A DNA stretch of 64,000 bases. Source: Lewinellaceae bacterium (GTDB lineage: Bacteria > Bacteroidota > Bacteroidia > Chitinophagales > Saprospiraceae). The translations under genes and the position numbers were made by a program. The notes beneath the pieces are model-generated. The model had not been told where the DNA came from and did no database searches. It worked only from the letters and a program-made list of their open reading frames with translations. Within the stretch, counting starts at the first letter, position 1, and each line of letters begins with the position of its first letter. The stretch is from positions 186,001 through 250,000 of the forward strand of contig JACJYL010000001.1 of NCBI GenBank assembly GCA_020636105.1. Reading direction: 5' to 3'. This document shows, piece after piece, positions 41,741-50,529 of the stretch.

Positions 41741-43561
41741 ATGTACAAATACGTCATTTTTTTGGTATTGATTTTTGGCTTTGGAAATGTTTCAGAGGCT
41801 CAGACAGGTCTATTTACCAATATTGCCAATCGTCATACAACCTCCCTCAATGGTAAATGGAATTATATTATTGATCCCTATGAATTTGGATATTATGATT
41901 ACCGGCTCAAGGCATACGACACCAATAATTCAGGGTCTCCGGCAGCCTATTACAATAATAGCAAGGCCCAAAATAAAATGGATCTGGTAGAATACAATTT
42001 TGATGAATCGCCTGTTATACAGGTACCGGGCGACTGGAACTCCCAGGAAGAAAAACTGCTTTATTACGAAGGAACCCTGTGGTATAAAAGATCATTTGAT
42101 TACCAGAAATCAGGCGAAAACAACCGGGTTTTTTTACATTTTGGAGCGGTGAATTATATTGCTGAGGTCTATCTCAATGGACAAAAATTAGGCTACCATG
42201 AAGGAGGTTTTACGCCGTTCAGCTTTGAAATAACGGCAAATCTCAAGTCTAAGGATAATTACCTGGTCGTTAAGGTGAACAATAACCGTTTTAAAGAGGC
42301 GGTTCCCACCGTGAACACCGACTGGTGGAATTACGGGGGCATTACCCGGGACGTACAATTAGTGGAGGTACCGCCTGTTTTTGTGTTGGATTATTTTATC
42401 CAGCTAAAAAAAGGAACCCGTGATAAGGTGAAAGGATTTGTGCAATTATCGGAAAGTCGTATTGAGCAACTGAAATTGAACATTCCCGAACTGAATTTTT
42501 CCCAACAACTGCAAACCGGCCCTGATGGTAAGGCTTCCTTTGAATTTCAGCTCGACGATCTTTCCTTGTGGTCACCTGAAAGCCCTAAATTGTACGAGGT
42601 GGCCATCACAACAGGGTACGAAACCCTAAAAGACCAGATTGGCTTTAGAACAGTCGAAACCAATGGAAACAGAATTTTATTGAACGGATCGCCCCTTTTT
42701 CTAAGGGGGATCAGTTTGCATGAAGAAAACACCATGCGCGGCGGCAGAGCCTATGCCGAGGCGGATGCCCTTATAGCCTTTACCTGGGCCAAAGAAATGA
42801 ATTGCAACTTTATCAGGCTGGCTCATTATCCTCACAATGAGCATACCATACGCCTGGCTGACCGGATGGGAATCTTGCTCTGGGAAGAAATCCCCGTTTA
42901 CTGGACTATTGATTTTTCCAATGAAGCAGTGTATCAAAAAGCCCAAAAACAACTTTCGGATGTGATCACCAGGGATAAAAACAGGGCCTGTACCATCATT
43001 TGGTCGATGGCCAATGAAACGCCTCAAAGCGAGGCCCGGAATTCATTTTTGAAGAAGTTGATCGAACATACCCGCCGGATGGATGATACACGGCTGGTAA
43101 GTGCCGCCCTGGAGCACCGGGTGAACAGTGAAGGAGTAAACATTTTTGACGATCCAATTTCCAGGGAAGTTGATATTCTTGGGTTTAATCAATATACAGG
43201 TTGGTATGGTGGACACCCGGATGATATTCCAAATGTGAAATGGTTTTTTGACCAGGGCAAACCCGTGCTCATGTCTGAATTCGGAGCAGGAGCCCTGGCC
43301 GGGCATCATGGGGATAAATATACCCGATGGACGGAGGAATACCAGGAATATCTTTATGAACAGACTATTTTGATGATGAAAGGAATGCCTGAATTATGTG
43401 GGGTGACCCCCTGGATATTGGCTGACTTCCGTTCCCCCAGGCGAAACCTTCCGAAAATTCAGGACGGGTGGAACAGGAAAGGGCTAATCTCTAATTCAGG
43501 AGATAAGAAAAAAGCTTTTTTTGCGATGCAAAAATGGTATAAGGAAATTATGGAGCAATAG
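41741..43561 (+). CDS. GH2-family glycosidase (beta-glucuronidase/beta-galactosidase type)
   Basis: A 606-residue exported enzyme (signal about 1-20, ending VSEAQ). Domain order: jelly-roll sugar-binding domain (about 25-215, with GDWNSQEEKLLYYEGTLWYK and HEGGFTPFSFEIT), Ig-like domain (about 216-310) and TIM barrel (about 311-606). The barrel has GISLHEENTMRGGRA, IRLAHYPHNEHTIRLADRMG, acid/base Glu in IIWSMANETPQ and nucleophile Glu in VLMSEFGAGALAG. The compact size fits beta-glucuronidase-type GH2 enzymes rather than LacZ. It lies downstream of the arabinan locus on the same strand but has a separate upstream region of about 150 bases. Confidence 0.9.
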   Translation: MYKYVIFLVLIFGFGNVSEAQTGLFTNIANRHTTSLNGKWNYIIDPYEFGYYDYRLKAYDTNNSGSPAAYYNNSKAQNKMDLVEYNFDESPVIQVPGDWNSQEEKLLYYEGTLWYKRSFDYQKSGENNRVFLHFGAVNYIAEVYLNGQKLGYHEGGFTPFSFEITANLKSKDNYLVVKVNNNRFKEAVPTVNTDWWNYGGITRDVQLVEVPPVFVLDYFIQLKKGTRDKVKGFVQLSESRIEQLKLNIPELNFSQQLQTGPDGKASFEFQLDDLSLWSPESPKLYEVAITTGYETLKDQIGFRTVETNGNRILLNGSPLFLRGISLHEENTMRGGRAYAEADALIAFTWAKEMNCNFIRLAHYPHNEHTIRLADRMGILLWEEIPVYWTIDFSNEAVYQKAQKQLSDVITRDKNRACTIIWSMANETPQSEARNSFLKKLIEHTRRMDDTRLVSAALEHRVNSEGVNIFDDPISREVDILGFNQYTGWYGGHPDDIPNVKWFFDQGKPVLMSEFGAGALAGHHGDKYTRWTEEYQEYLYEQTILMMKGMPELCGVTPWILADFRSPRRNLPKIQDGWNRKGLISNSGDKKKAFFAMQKWYKEIMEQ

Positions 43562-43654
43562 GATAAATAAAATGATTTACAGGGAAATGGTCCAACTCCT
43601 AAATGAAATTCAGTATTAAAAAAAAACAAACCGAAGGTAAACAGTACATTTTCT

Positions 43655-45859
43655 ATGGAGCACTATCAAAGAAATCTCCCCATAATCGGGAATAAATTTT
43701 ACCTTCAAAAAAGTGGGTGGATTTTACTTATGTTATTTTTTTTGAATACCGTCCCGGCAACCGGACAATGGCAGGCTGCCGTGCTTGCGGAAAATTCCTG
43801 GCATTATCGCCCGGGAATATCGCAGCCTGCGGTGGGCTGGCAAACCAATGGGTTTAATGATTCCTCCTGGGATGAAGGCCCCGGCGGTATTGGGTACGGG
43901 GACGGGGATGACAATACCCAAATTCCTCAAACGCTTTCCGTGTGCATGCGGAGAACGTTCGGTATTATCGACACGGCAGTTATCCACAATATGGTGCTTT
44001 ATGCCGATTACGACGATGGCTTCGTGGCTTACCTCAATGGGGTGGAGATCGCCAGGGTTAATGTCGGCTCACCGGGAATCGTCCCGGCTTTTAATGAGCC
44101 GGCCAGCGACTTCCATGAAGCCCAAATGTACCAGGGAGGGCTGCCTGAAGCCTTTACGATCCCATTAAATGAGGTTCAGGGCCTTTTGAAAAACGGATCA
44201 AATACCCTGGCCATCCAGGTGCATAATGTTAGTCTGAATTCATCCGATCTGTCGGGCATCTTTTTTCTGTTGTTGAATGTCACGGACGGTTCATATAACT
44301 ATCAGCCTTTGCCTTCATGGTTTATACCACCGCTGACATTTGGCTCTTCTAATCTTCCGTTGTTGTTTGTAGAAACCACCTCGGGGCAAGACATACCCGA
44401 CGAACCCAAAATCGAGGCCCATTTGGGTATCGTGGATAATGGCTCCGGGAGCTTAAATTATCTCACAGATCCTTATAATGGTTATGATGGAAAAATCGGC
44501 ATTGAAATAAGGGGATCGTCCTCCCTGGGTTTCCCAAAACATAATTTCAGCCTGGAAACCCGCCTGGAAAATGGCGAAAACAACAACGTGTCTCTTTTGG
44601 GCATGCCGGAAGAAAACGATTGGGTGCTGCACGGCCCTTATTCTGACAAAAGCCTGATGCGCAATGTTTTATCCTATCATATTTCCCGGGAAACGGGAAG
44701 GTATGCCCCGAGAACCCGTTGGTGTGAATTGTATGTCAACCAGGAATACCAAGGCGTGTACGTGCTGACAGAAAAGATCAAACGGGATGAAAACAGGGTG
44801 GATATTGCCACCCTCAACCCGGAAGACATCGCCGGGGATGAACTGACCGGTGGCTACATTTTCAGCCTGGACAGGGATGATGAAGGCCCGGGAACGGGTT
44901 GGAGTTCGCCGTTTACGAATGCCGTTTTTTTTAAATTCCAGGATCCGAACCCTGAGCAATTGATGCCGCAACAGAAGGATTATCTTCAGGACTATATCAA
45001 TGAATTCGAAAGTGCGATGAGCAGCCCTGGTTATGCAGATTTTTATGAGAATTATATCGATGTGGATTCCTGGATCGATTACTGGATCGCCACCGAAGTT
45101 TATAAGCATATAGACAATTTTAAATTCAGTTTCTATATGTATAAACGCAAAGACAGCAATGGCGGAAAAATCCATTTCGGGCCACAGTGGGATATCAACC
45201 TGGGCTACGGCAATTTTGATTTTGCCAAGGATGACAGTCCGTACGGCTGGTCTTATATTTGGGCCAACCTGGGGTTCCTTCGACCGTTTTGGGTGCTTAC
45301 GCTTACTTCCATTCCTGAAATCCAAAACCAGACCAATTGCCGGTGGCTGGAACTGCGTGAAGGATCTTTGCAAACAGATAGTCTTTTACAATTTATCGAT
45401 GATAACGCTTTGTTGCTTGAAGCGGCCCAGGTGCGCAATTTTGAACGCTGGCCCGTTTTGGGGGAATATGTTTGGCCCAATAGTTTTGTGGGCCCCGATT
45501 ACGCTTCGGAAGTCAATTACCTCAAAAACTGGTTGACCGAGCGGCTGGAGTGGATGGACGACAATATGCTGGGCGATTGCAGTGCGGTTTCCTCCAAAGA
45601 TCCTGGAAACAGCGAATTTTCCCTGCAGGTTTTTCCCAACCCCTTTCATGGGGAGGTTAATTTTCTTATGCAAAATCCAAAGTTTCAAAAAGGCCGGCTT
45701 TTTATTTATGACCTTTTGGGCAGAAATATTGCAGCCCTGGAACTGACTAAACTGGAAAGACAGTCCTTTTCCTTCCCGGATAATCAGGAAGGGATTTACT
45801 TTTACAAACTGGTGGTGGAGCAACGTGTGGTGAAGGTGGGGAAATTGGTGAGGGAATAA
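43655..45859 (+). CDS. Secreted CotH-kinase family protein with type A T9SS sorting domain
   Basis: A 734-residue protein exported by the type IX system. A signal-type segment (SGWILLMLFFLNTVPATGQ) lies at about residues 20-38. A jelly-roll-like domain (about 40-215) carries NSWHYRPG, GIGYGDGDD and the block VLYADYDDGFVAYLNGVEIA. The CotH domain (about 250-600) shows IEIRGSSSLGFPKHNFSLET, LHGPYSDKSLMRN, VYVLTEKIKRDENRVDI and the late HFGPQWDINLGYGN with catalytic-type Asp. The C-terminus (QVFPNPFHGEVNF ... GIYFYKLVVEQRVVKVGKLV) is a type A sorting signal. CotH-type proteins are atypical protein or polysaccharide kinases; the target here is unknown. Confidence 0.9.
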   Translation: MEHYQRNLPIIGNKFYLQKSGWILLMLFFLNTVPATGQWQAAVLAENSWHYRPGISQPAVGWQTNGFNDSSWDEGPGGIGYGDGDDNTQIPQTLSVCMRRTFGIIDTAVIHNMVLYADYDDGFVAYLNGVEIARVNVGSPGIVPAFNEPASDFHEAQMYQGGLPEAFTIPLNEVQGLLKNGSNTLAIQVHNVSLNSSDLSGIFFLLLNVTDGSYNYQPLPSWFIPPLTFGSSNLPLLFVETTSGQDIPDEPKIEAHLGIVDNGSGSLNYLTDPYNGYDGKIGIEIRGSSSLGFPKHNFSLETRLENGENNNVSLLGMPEENDWVLHGPYSDKSLMRNVLSYHISRETGRYAPRTRWCELYVNQEYQGVYVLTEKIKRDENRVDIATLNPEDIAGDELTGGYIFSLDRDDEGPGTGWSSPFTNAVFFKFQDPNPEQLMPQQKDYLQDYINEFESAMSSPGYADFYENYIDVDSWIDYWIATEVYKHIDNFKFSFYMYKRKDSNGGKIHFGPQWDINLGYGNFDFAKDDSPYGWSYIWANLGFLRPFWVLTLTSIPEIQNQTNCRWLELREGSLQTDSLLQFIDDNALLLEAAQVRNFERWPVLGEYVWPNSFVGPDYASEVNYLKNWLTERLEWMDDNMLGDCSAVSSKDPGNSEFSLQVFPNPFHGEVNFLMQNPKFQKGRLFIYDLLGRNIAALELTKLERQSFSFPDNQEGIYFYKLVVEQRVVKVGKLVRE

Positions 45860-46027
45860 AGGCAAATCGGATCAAAATTAGGTTGACTCCAAAGAATCAA
45901 CCTAACAAATAAATAATCAACTGCTCTGTCACTAAAGCCAAAAAACTCAAAGAAGTTGATGGTAAATAGAGAACAGAACGTTCTGTTTACAGTGTTTTTT
46001 TTGTTTCACATGATTAGGTAGCCCTTA

Positions 46028-47113
46028 TTACTTGCTTCGCACCCGCCTGACAATGATGTTATATAAAGCCTTGTAGGTATAAGTCAAATCGGTGAGCAGG
46101 GGGCGTTGTTGGTATGCTTCCAGGTACCGCCGTTCTATAGCCATTATGTCTTCAATGGAATTGGGAATTTCAACATACAAGGGAGGAATGAGCCCGGGTT
46201 TGAACTGACAGCGGTATTTTTTGAAGTCTTCAGGAAACAAGTTTAAATAATGCGGACTCACCGGGCGAACACCGAACAATTTTACATCTCCTTTTACCAG
46301 GTTGACCATCATGGGAAGTTCGTCCAGCCAGTATTTTCTTAGGAAGCGGCCCAAAGGGGTAACCCGCGGATCGTCTTTGAATTTGCATCCTGAACCAAAA
46401 CCATTTTGCCTGAATATGAAATCCTGAATGTATTCAGAATAAGGGTGCATGGTACGCACTTTATAGACTTTTACAGGTTTCCCATATTGTCCGATACGTT
46501 CCAGGCAAATTAAGGGACCGGTAGACGGTTTATGGCTGAAGTCCGGTTGGCTTGTTTTTTGTGCGGCAAAAAAATGTTTTCCACCAATTTTTTTAGTACC
46601 TGACAAAGCGAATCCACAGGAGAAAAGCCGACCGTAGGCTTCTATTTCTGAAATGACCCGGCCGGTTTCTCCTGACAGGTGATAATAACGATTGACGATG
46701 GGTAACTTTGTCCAGAACTCTTTGTGAAAATAGGCAAAAAACCGACTAATAATGTTTAAAGGCCACCTTTGTCGGGCCATTAAACGTTGCTTTCGGTCGC
46801 ATTGGGTTTCCAGACAACCAATGATAAATCCTCCGTTGCGAAGTTTTTGGTTTGCTGCTTTAAAAAAGGCATTGATATGGGGGATATCGTTGATTTTTAC
46901 TAAACATACGATGCAGCCTAAACCGCTATTATTCATTCTTTTCCGGTTTACTGCATGGATGAAACTAAGTTCAGAAGCCTTTTTTACCAAAACCAGGTCT
47001 TCCTCCGCATTGATCTTAACCCATTTTTCAACGAATTTACGAATAGAGCCCGGTATCCTGATTCCTCTTCCCTGCCGATCATTATCAGGGGTTAGTGTTT
47101 GTTCATAGATCAT
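46028..47113 (-). CDS. Exopolysaccharide sugar transferase (Bacteroidota form)
   Basis: A 361-residue protein. The C-terminal half (about residues 195-355) is a bacterial sugar transferase domain: RIGQYGKPVKVYKVRTMHPYSE, FKDDPRVTPLGRFLRKYWLDELPM, LVKGDVKLFGVRPVSPHY and KPGLIPPLYVEIP. Such enzymes transfer the first sugar phosphate to a lipid carrier, or a decorating sugar. The N-terminal half, with GCIVCLVKINDIPHINAFFK and GGFIIGCLETQCDRKQR, looks like a methyltransferase-fold relic and replaces the usual membrane helices. This arrangement is common in Bacteroidota. It is the first gene of the envelope-polysaccharide region but separated by 400 bases from the next. Confidence 0.85.
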   Translation of the reverse strand: MIYEQTLTPDNDRQGRGIRIPGSIRKFVEKWVKINAEEDLVLVKKASELSFIHAVNRKRMNNSGLGCIVCLVKINDIPHINAFFKAANQKLRNGGFIIGCLETQCDRKQRLMARQRWPLNIISRFFAYFHKEFWTKLPIVNRYYHLSGETGRVISEIEAYGRLFSCGFALSGTKKIGGKHFFAAQKTSQPDFSHKPSTGPLICLERIGQYGKPVKVYKVRTMHPYSEYIQDFIFRQNGFGSGCKFKDDPRVTPLGRFLRKYWLDELPMMVNLVKGDVKLFGVRPVSPHYLNLFPEDFKKYRCQFKPGLIPPLYVEIPNSIEDIMAIERRYLEAYQQRPLLTDLTYTYKALYNIIVRRVRSK

Positions 47114-47513
47114 GGCGTTTCTCCACGTTTGTTCACAAAGGATAAACTATTCCCGGACGGGAAGTTATCCCAAAATGGTTTCTCAGGAAGCCCAGGACAG
47201 CTAACAATACAAAGGCGGACCTAATAAAACTTCCTGTTAAAAGGGGAACATTTTTGTCTAAACTTAGTCTTTAGCGTAGTTGACCATTTTTAAAGACCTC
47301 GAGTTTAGGCATTGCAAACCAGGTGTTTCAATTAATTTGGGTAAGGTTACTTAAGGGTGATTACCATGGAATCAACCTTTTTCTACACCGATAAAATTAA
47401 GGGAATTCAGGCTCATTATCCTGCCATATCATCCCAAAATACTGACATTTAATAGGAGGTAACGCCCTGGTAATAATTAGAAAATTTACAGATTTTCAAA
47501 ACATTAATAAATT
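47114..47513. other. 400-bp intergenic stretch, no gene seen
   Basis: It lies between the sugar transferase start and the end of the AraC-type gene, both on the minus strand. No coding signal, clear promoter box or strong hairpin was found. It should contain the promoter of the sugar transferase gene. Confidence 0.5.
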
Positions 47514-47876
47514 TTAAAACAAATGAAAATAAGAGGCGGGTTTGAACCCATAATGGGATTCAAATAAGTGGGAGAAGTAATCAGAACGGGAGTAACCAAT
47601 GGAAAGGGCTACTTCTTTGAGGGTGGAATAAGTGCCCGATTCAAGTAACGCCTTGCCTTTTTCGAGTCTGATTTCTGTTAAATACTCGTTAGGCGTTTTA
47701 CCGGTCGCTCTTTTTAATTTGCGATAGAATTGCCGTTCACTCAAAAAAACTGCACCGGCCATATCAGAAACGGTAAGGTTGCGATCGCTCAAATGATCCA
47801 CGATAAACTCATTGACTTCCATTAACCATTTGGAATGGTGAAAAAGAGGGGGCGGTGGAAAATATGTCCTGTTCAT
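47514..47876 (-). CDS. Stand-alone AraC-type DNA-binding domain protein
   Basis: A 120-residue protein consisting almost entirely of the two helix-turn-helix motifs of the AraC family: LTVSDMAGAVFLSERQFYRKLKRATG (split at about residues 33-58) and STLKEVALSIGYSRSDYFSHLFES (split at about 83-106), with the family signature around FKPASY. A sensory domain is missing. It could be a true short regulator or the surviving tail of a larger hybrid two-component regulator. The gene follows the deacetylase-like gene by four bases on the same strand, so it is probably co-transcribed with the polysaccharide genes. Confidence 0.8.
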   Translation of the reverse strand: MNRTYFPPPPLFHHSKWLMEVNEFIVDHLSDRNLTVSDMAGAVFLSERQFYRKLKRATGKTPNEYLTEIRLEKGKALLESGTYSTLKEVALSIGYSRSDYFSHLFESHYGFKPASYFHLF

Positions 47877-47880
47877 AGGT

Positions 47881-48678
47881 TTAAATTTCGGCTTTCTGTT
47901 TTAAGACCTTTTCAGGTTCAGCTTTTAATTTAATAAACCAGAATTTTATGATATTTTTTAGGTTTTGAGTCCATTTTTCTTTTAACCATAAGGGGTAAGA
48001 ATCTGTCCAGCGTTGTGGGTGAAAAGTAAACATAACCTTTTCAGGAAGCTTATTTTTCTTTAAGGCGTCCAGTATATCATAGGTGGATCGGAACTTTAAA
48101 TTGAAGTCGTTTTTTACCTTATCCCTTATGCTGAATTTTTGGCCGTCCCACCTTCTCCCGGTATCTGTTAAATAGCAAACCCGTTGGTAATCAACATCAA
48201 AATAGGGCTCGGCGGTGATGCCGTAATCCCTGTAGTTATAGGTATTCCATATTTTTTTGTTGTCGTGTCTCGACCTGGGACTGCCATGCATGCAAATACT
48301 GGAAATGGGAGCAATGCTCCTGAGTTGGGCTAAGTGACGTTCAAAATACGTAATAGCGAGAACAGGATTCCCATGGGCCAGCGCCATGTCTTCATAATGA
48401 TAACCGATCTCATGACCCATATCCGAAATTTCCCTGATGATGTTTTTATCAAAACTCTGGGGAACAATCCTGAAAAAATAGGTTGCTTTAATGCCTTTCT
48501 TCTTTTGGATTTGCGCAAACTCAAGGGCATTTAACTTTCGATCATCCACATCATGTCGAAGCACCACCACCCGCTTTCCCTGAGTGCTTTGGAATTCCCG
48601 GAAGGTTTGGAATTTATAACCTGCCTGAATCAATTCTTCAAGCAGGATCTTATAGAGTTGAATCGAAAAATCTCTCAT
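47881..48678 (-). CDS. Polysaccharide deacetylase-like protein
   Basis: A 265-residue cytoplasmic-type protein of the NodB/polysaccharide deacetylase fold. The metal-binding start VVVLRHDVDDRKLNALEFA (about residues 33-51), GHEIGYHYEDMA (about 88-99), CMHGSPRSRHDNKK (about 133-146) and the late FTFHPQRWTDSYP (about 222-234) are conserved in the group found in O-antigen clusters of Bacteroidota. It lacks a signal peptide. It lies 26 bases downstream of wecB and is probably in the same operon. Whether it deacetylates a sugar precursor is not known. Confidence 0.75.
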   Translation of the reverse strand: MRDFSIQLYKILLEELIQAGYKFQTFREFQSTQGKRVVVLRHDVDDRKLNALEFAQIQKKKGIKATYFFRIVPQSFDKNIIREISDMGHEIGYHYEDMALAHGNPVLAITYFERHLAQLRSIAPISSICMHGSPRSRHDNKKIWNTYNYRDYGITAEPYFDVDYQRVCYLTDTGRRWDGQKFSIRDKVKNDFNLKFRSTYDILDALKKNKLPEKVMFTFHPQRWTDSYPLWLKEKWTQNLKNIIKFWFIKLKAEPEKVLKQKAEI

Positions 48679-48704
48679 GATGGTTTAGTCTTCCCTGGGA
48701 ATGA

Positions 48705-49784
48705 TCAGGAAAGTAATTTTTCTTTTATCGTAGATATAATAAACGTTGAAGCATGCCCGTCGCCATAGGGTTTTTCTTCAAATTTTGCGGTTTTTTCGCC
48801 TTCAATACCTTCAAGGATGGCTTGTTCAGTGCGTTCCTTTATCAAAATATTGGCCCCGGCTTCCACCGTTTCCATCCATTCTGTTTCAGGGCGAAGGGTT
48901 ACACAAGGTCTTTTGAGAAAAAAGGCTTCTTTTTGCACCCCGCCGGAATCGGTGATCACTTTCGCCGCGTTTTTTTCCAGGGTGATAAAATCGAGATAAC
49001 CCACCGGGTCTTTTAGCATGATGTTTTTGCCCATGATTATTTTAAACTGATCAAGATTCTTTTTTAACCGGGGATGGACAGATAACAACACCTTTTTGTC
49101 GAGATGGGAAAAGGCACTCATAATTTCCTGTAACTGGCTGGCTTTATCTACGTTATAAGGGCGATGCAGGGTGCCCAGGTAATAATTGTATGGCTTAAGT
49201 TTTAGCTTTTGGAGAATACTATTTTTCTTTTCCGCTAATTCCTGCCCCATCAGTATCATATCGAACATGACATCACCGCTGAAATATGATCGCTTGGCAA
49301 GGCCCTCATCTTCCAGGTTCCTCATGGCCAGCCGGGTAGGGGCAAAAAGCAGGTCTGAAATATGATCGGTGGCAATGCGATTGATCTCTTCAGGCATTTT
49401 TCGGTTAAAACTCCTCAATCCTGATTCAATATGTACCACGGGAAGGTTTAGCTTCGAGGCCACCAGCGCTCCGGCAAGGGTGGAGTTTACGTCCCCGATA
49501 ACCACCATGGCTGAAAAGCGATGTTCCATGCATAATTTTTCCAACTCGACCATGATTTTTCCCGTTTGCCAGGCATGGGATCCGGAACCGATATTCAAAT
49601 GGAAGTCGGGTTTCGGAATCTCCAATTCATCAAAAAAGATATCCGACATCGATTGATCATAATGCTGACCGGTATGAACTATTTTAAAATCCAGTCCCGA
49701 TGTTTTTTTGATTGTGGAACATAGAGGGGCCAATTTGATGAAATTTGGCCGGGCACCGACCACGAATAATAATTTTTTGGACAT
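48705..49784 (-). CDS. wecB: UDP-N-acetylglucosamine 2-epimerase (non-hydrolysing)
   Basis: About 359 residues from the start chosen at 49784 (MSKKLLFVVGARPNFIKLAP); an in-frame ATG five codons earlier is possible. It converts UDP-GlcNAc to UDP-ManNAc. Family blocks: VVGARPNFIKLAPL, IVHTGQHYDQSMSDIFFDEL, VVIGDVNSTLAGALVASKL, VHIESGLRSFNRKMPEEINR (split at about 120-142) and ITDSGGVQKEAFFLKRPCVT (split at about 280-302). Together with the nucleotide-sugar dehydrogenase at 60800-62530 it could supply UDP-ManNAcA for an envelope polysaccharide. Confidence 0.95.
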   Translation of the reverse strand: MSKKLLFVVGARPNFIKLAPLCSTIKKTSGLDFKIVHTGQHYDQSMSDIFFDELEIPKPDFHLNIGSGSHAWQTGKIMVELEKLCMEHRFSAMVVIGDVNSTLAGALVASKLNLPVVHIESGLRSFNRKMPEEINRIATDHISDLLFAPTRLAMRNLEDEGLAKRSYFSGDVMFDMILMGQELAEKKNSILQKLKLKPYNYYLGTLHRPYNVDKASQLQEIMSAFSHLDKKVLLSVHPRLKKNLDQFKIIMGKNIMLKDPVGYLDFITLEKNAAKVITDSGGVQKEAFFLKRPCVTLRPETEWMETVEAGANILIKERTEQAILEGIEGEKTAKFEEKPYGDGHASTFIISTIKEKLLS

Positions 49785-49932
49785 TTTTTTAAGATTCATT
49801 ATACATTTTGGGGGGGGAGATGAACCCGGAGATTTAAATTTTCCAAGCCCGATAAGAAGATGGTTTAGGGCTAAAAAAATGTTGAGTTGTGATTAAAATA
49901 TATATTTTTGTAATAATCATATTTGATACTTA

Positions 49933-50529
49933 ATGGAAAAGAGACTGGTAATATTCGATTTTGACGGCACACTCACCCGTAAAGATTCTATGCTTGAATT
50001 TACCAGGTATTTTCATGGTGTTTTCCGGTTTTACATCGGGATGTTATATCTTTCTCCGATTCTGCTCCTTTATAAAGTCGGATTTATTCCCAATTGGAAA
50101 GCAAAGGAATTTTACCTCACCCATTTTTTTGGCGGATTGCCACTACTTGATTTTCAGCAGGCCTGTGAGCGTTTTAGCCTGGAAAAAATACCGGACATTT
50201 TAAGACCTTTGGGTTTCCATCGGTTAAAAGAACACCAGGACTATGGGGATGAACTGGTTATTGTCAGTGCGGCCATTGAGTATTGGCTGAATCCCTGGTG
50301 TCATCAAAATAAACTTTCCTGCATCGGCACCAGGCTCGCCCTTCAAAACGGGTTCATCAGCGGTAAAATTGAGGGAAAAAACTGCCATGGCCCGGAAAAA
50401 GTAAAAAGGCTTACGGAGGTTTATGATTTAAAAAAATTTAGTGAAATTATTGTTTATGGTGACAGTGATGGGGATCTTGAAATGATTAAAATCGCGACGA
50501 AATACCTGTACAAACCCTTCCTGGATTGA
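49933..50529 (+). CDS. HAD-superfamily IB phosphatase
   Basis: A 198-residue hydrolase of the SerB-like HAD-IB group. Motif I is VIFDFDGTLTRKDS (nucleophile Asp9, Asp11), motif II VIVSAAIEYW (about residue 110), motif III Lys in HGPEKVKRL (about 153), and motif IV IVYGDSDGDLEMIKIA (about 174-189). It is the only plus-strand gene in this part of the cluster. A TATTTTTG box at 49903-49910 could be its -7 element. HAD-IB phosphatases are often paired with UbiA-type polyprenyl-phosphate phosphoribosyltransferases, and such a gene lies 1.6 kb away; dephosphorylation of that product is a possible role. Confidence 0.88.
   Translation: MEKRLVIFDFDGTLTRKDSMLEFTRYFHGVFRFYIGMLYLSPILLLYKVGFIPNWKAKEFYLTHFFGGLPLLDFQQACERFSLEKIPDILRPLGFHRLKEHQDYGDELVIVSAAIEYWLNPWCHQNKLSCIGTRLALQNGFISGKIEGKNCHGPEKVKRLTEVYDLKKFSEIIVYGDSDGDLEMIKIATKYLYKPFLD

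Noticed and set aside
44669..45373. 234-codon minus-strand frame opposite the CotH-type gene
   Set aside because: Shadow of the plus-strand gene, whose motifs are clear.
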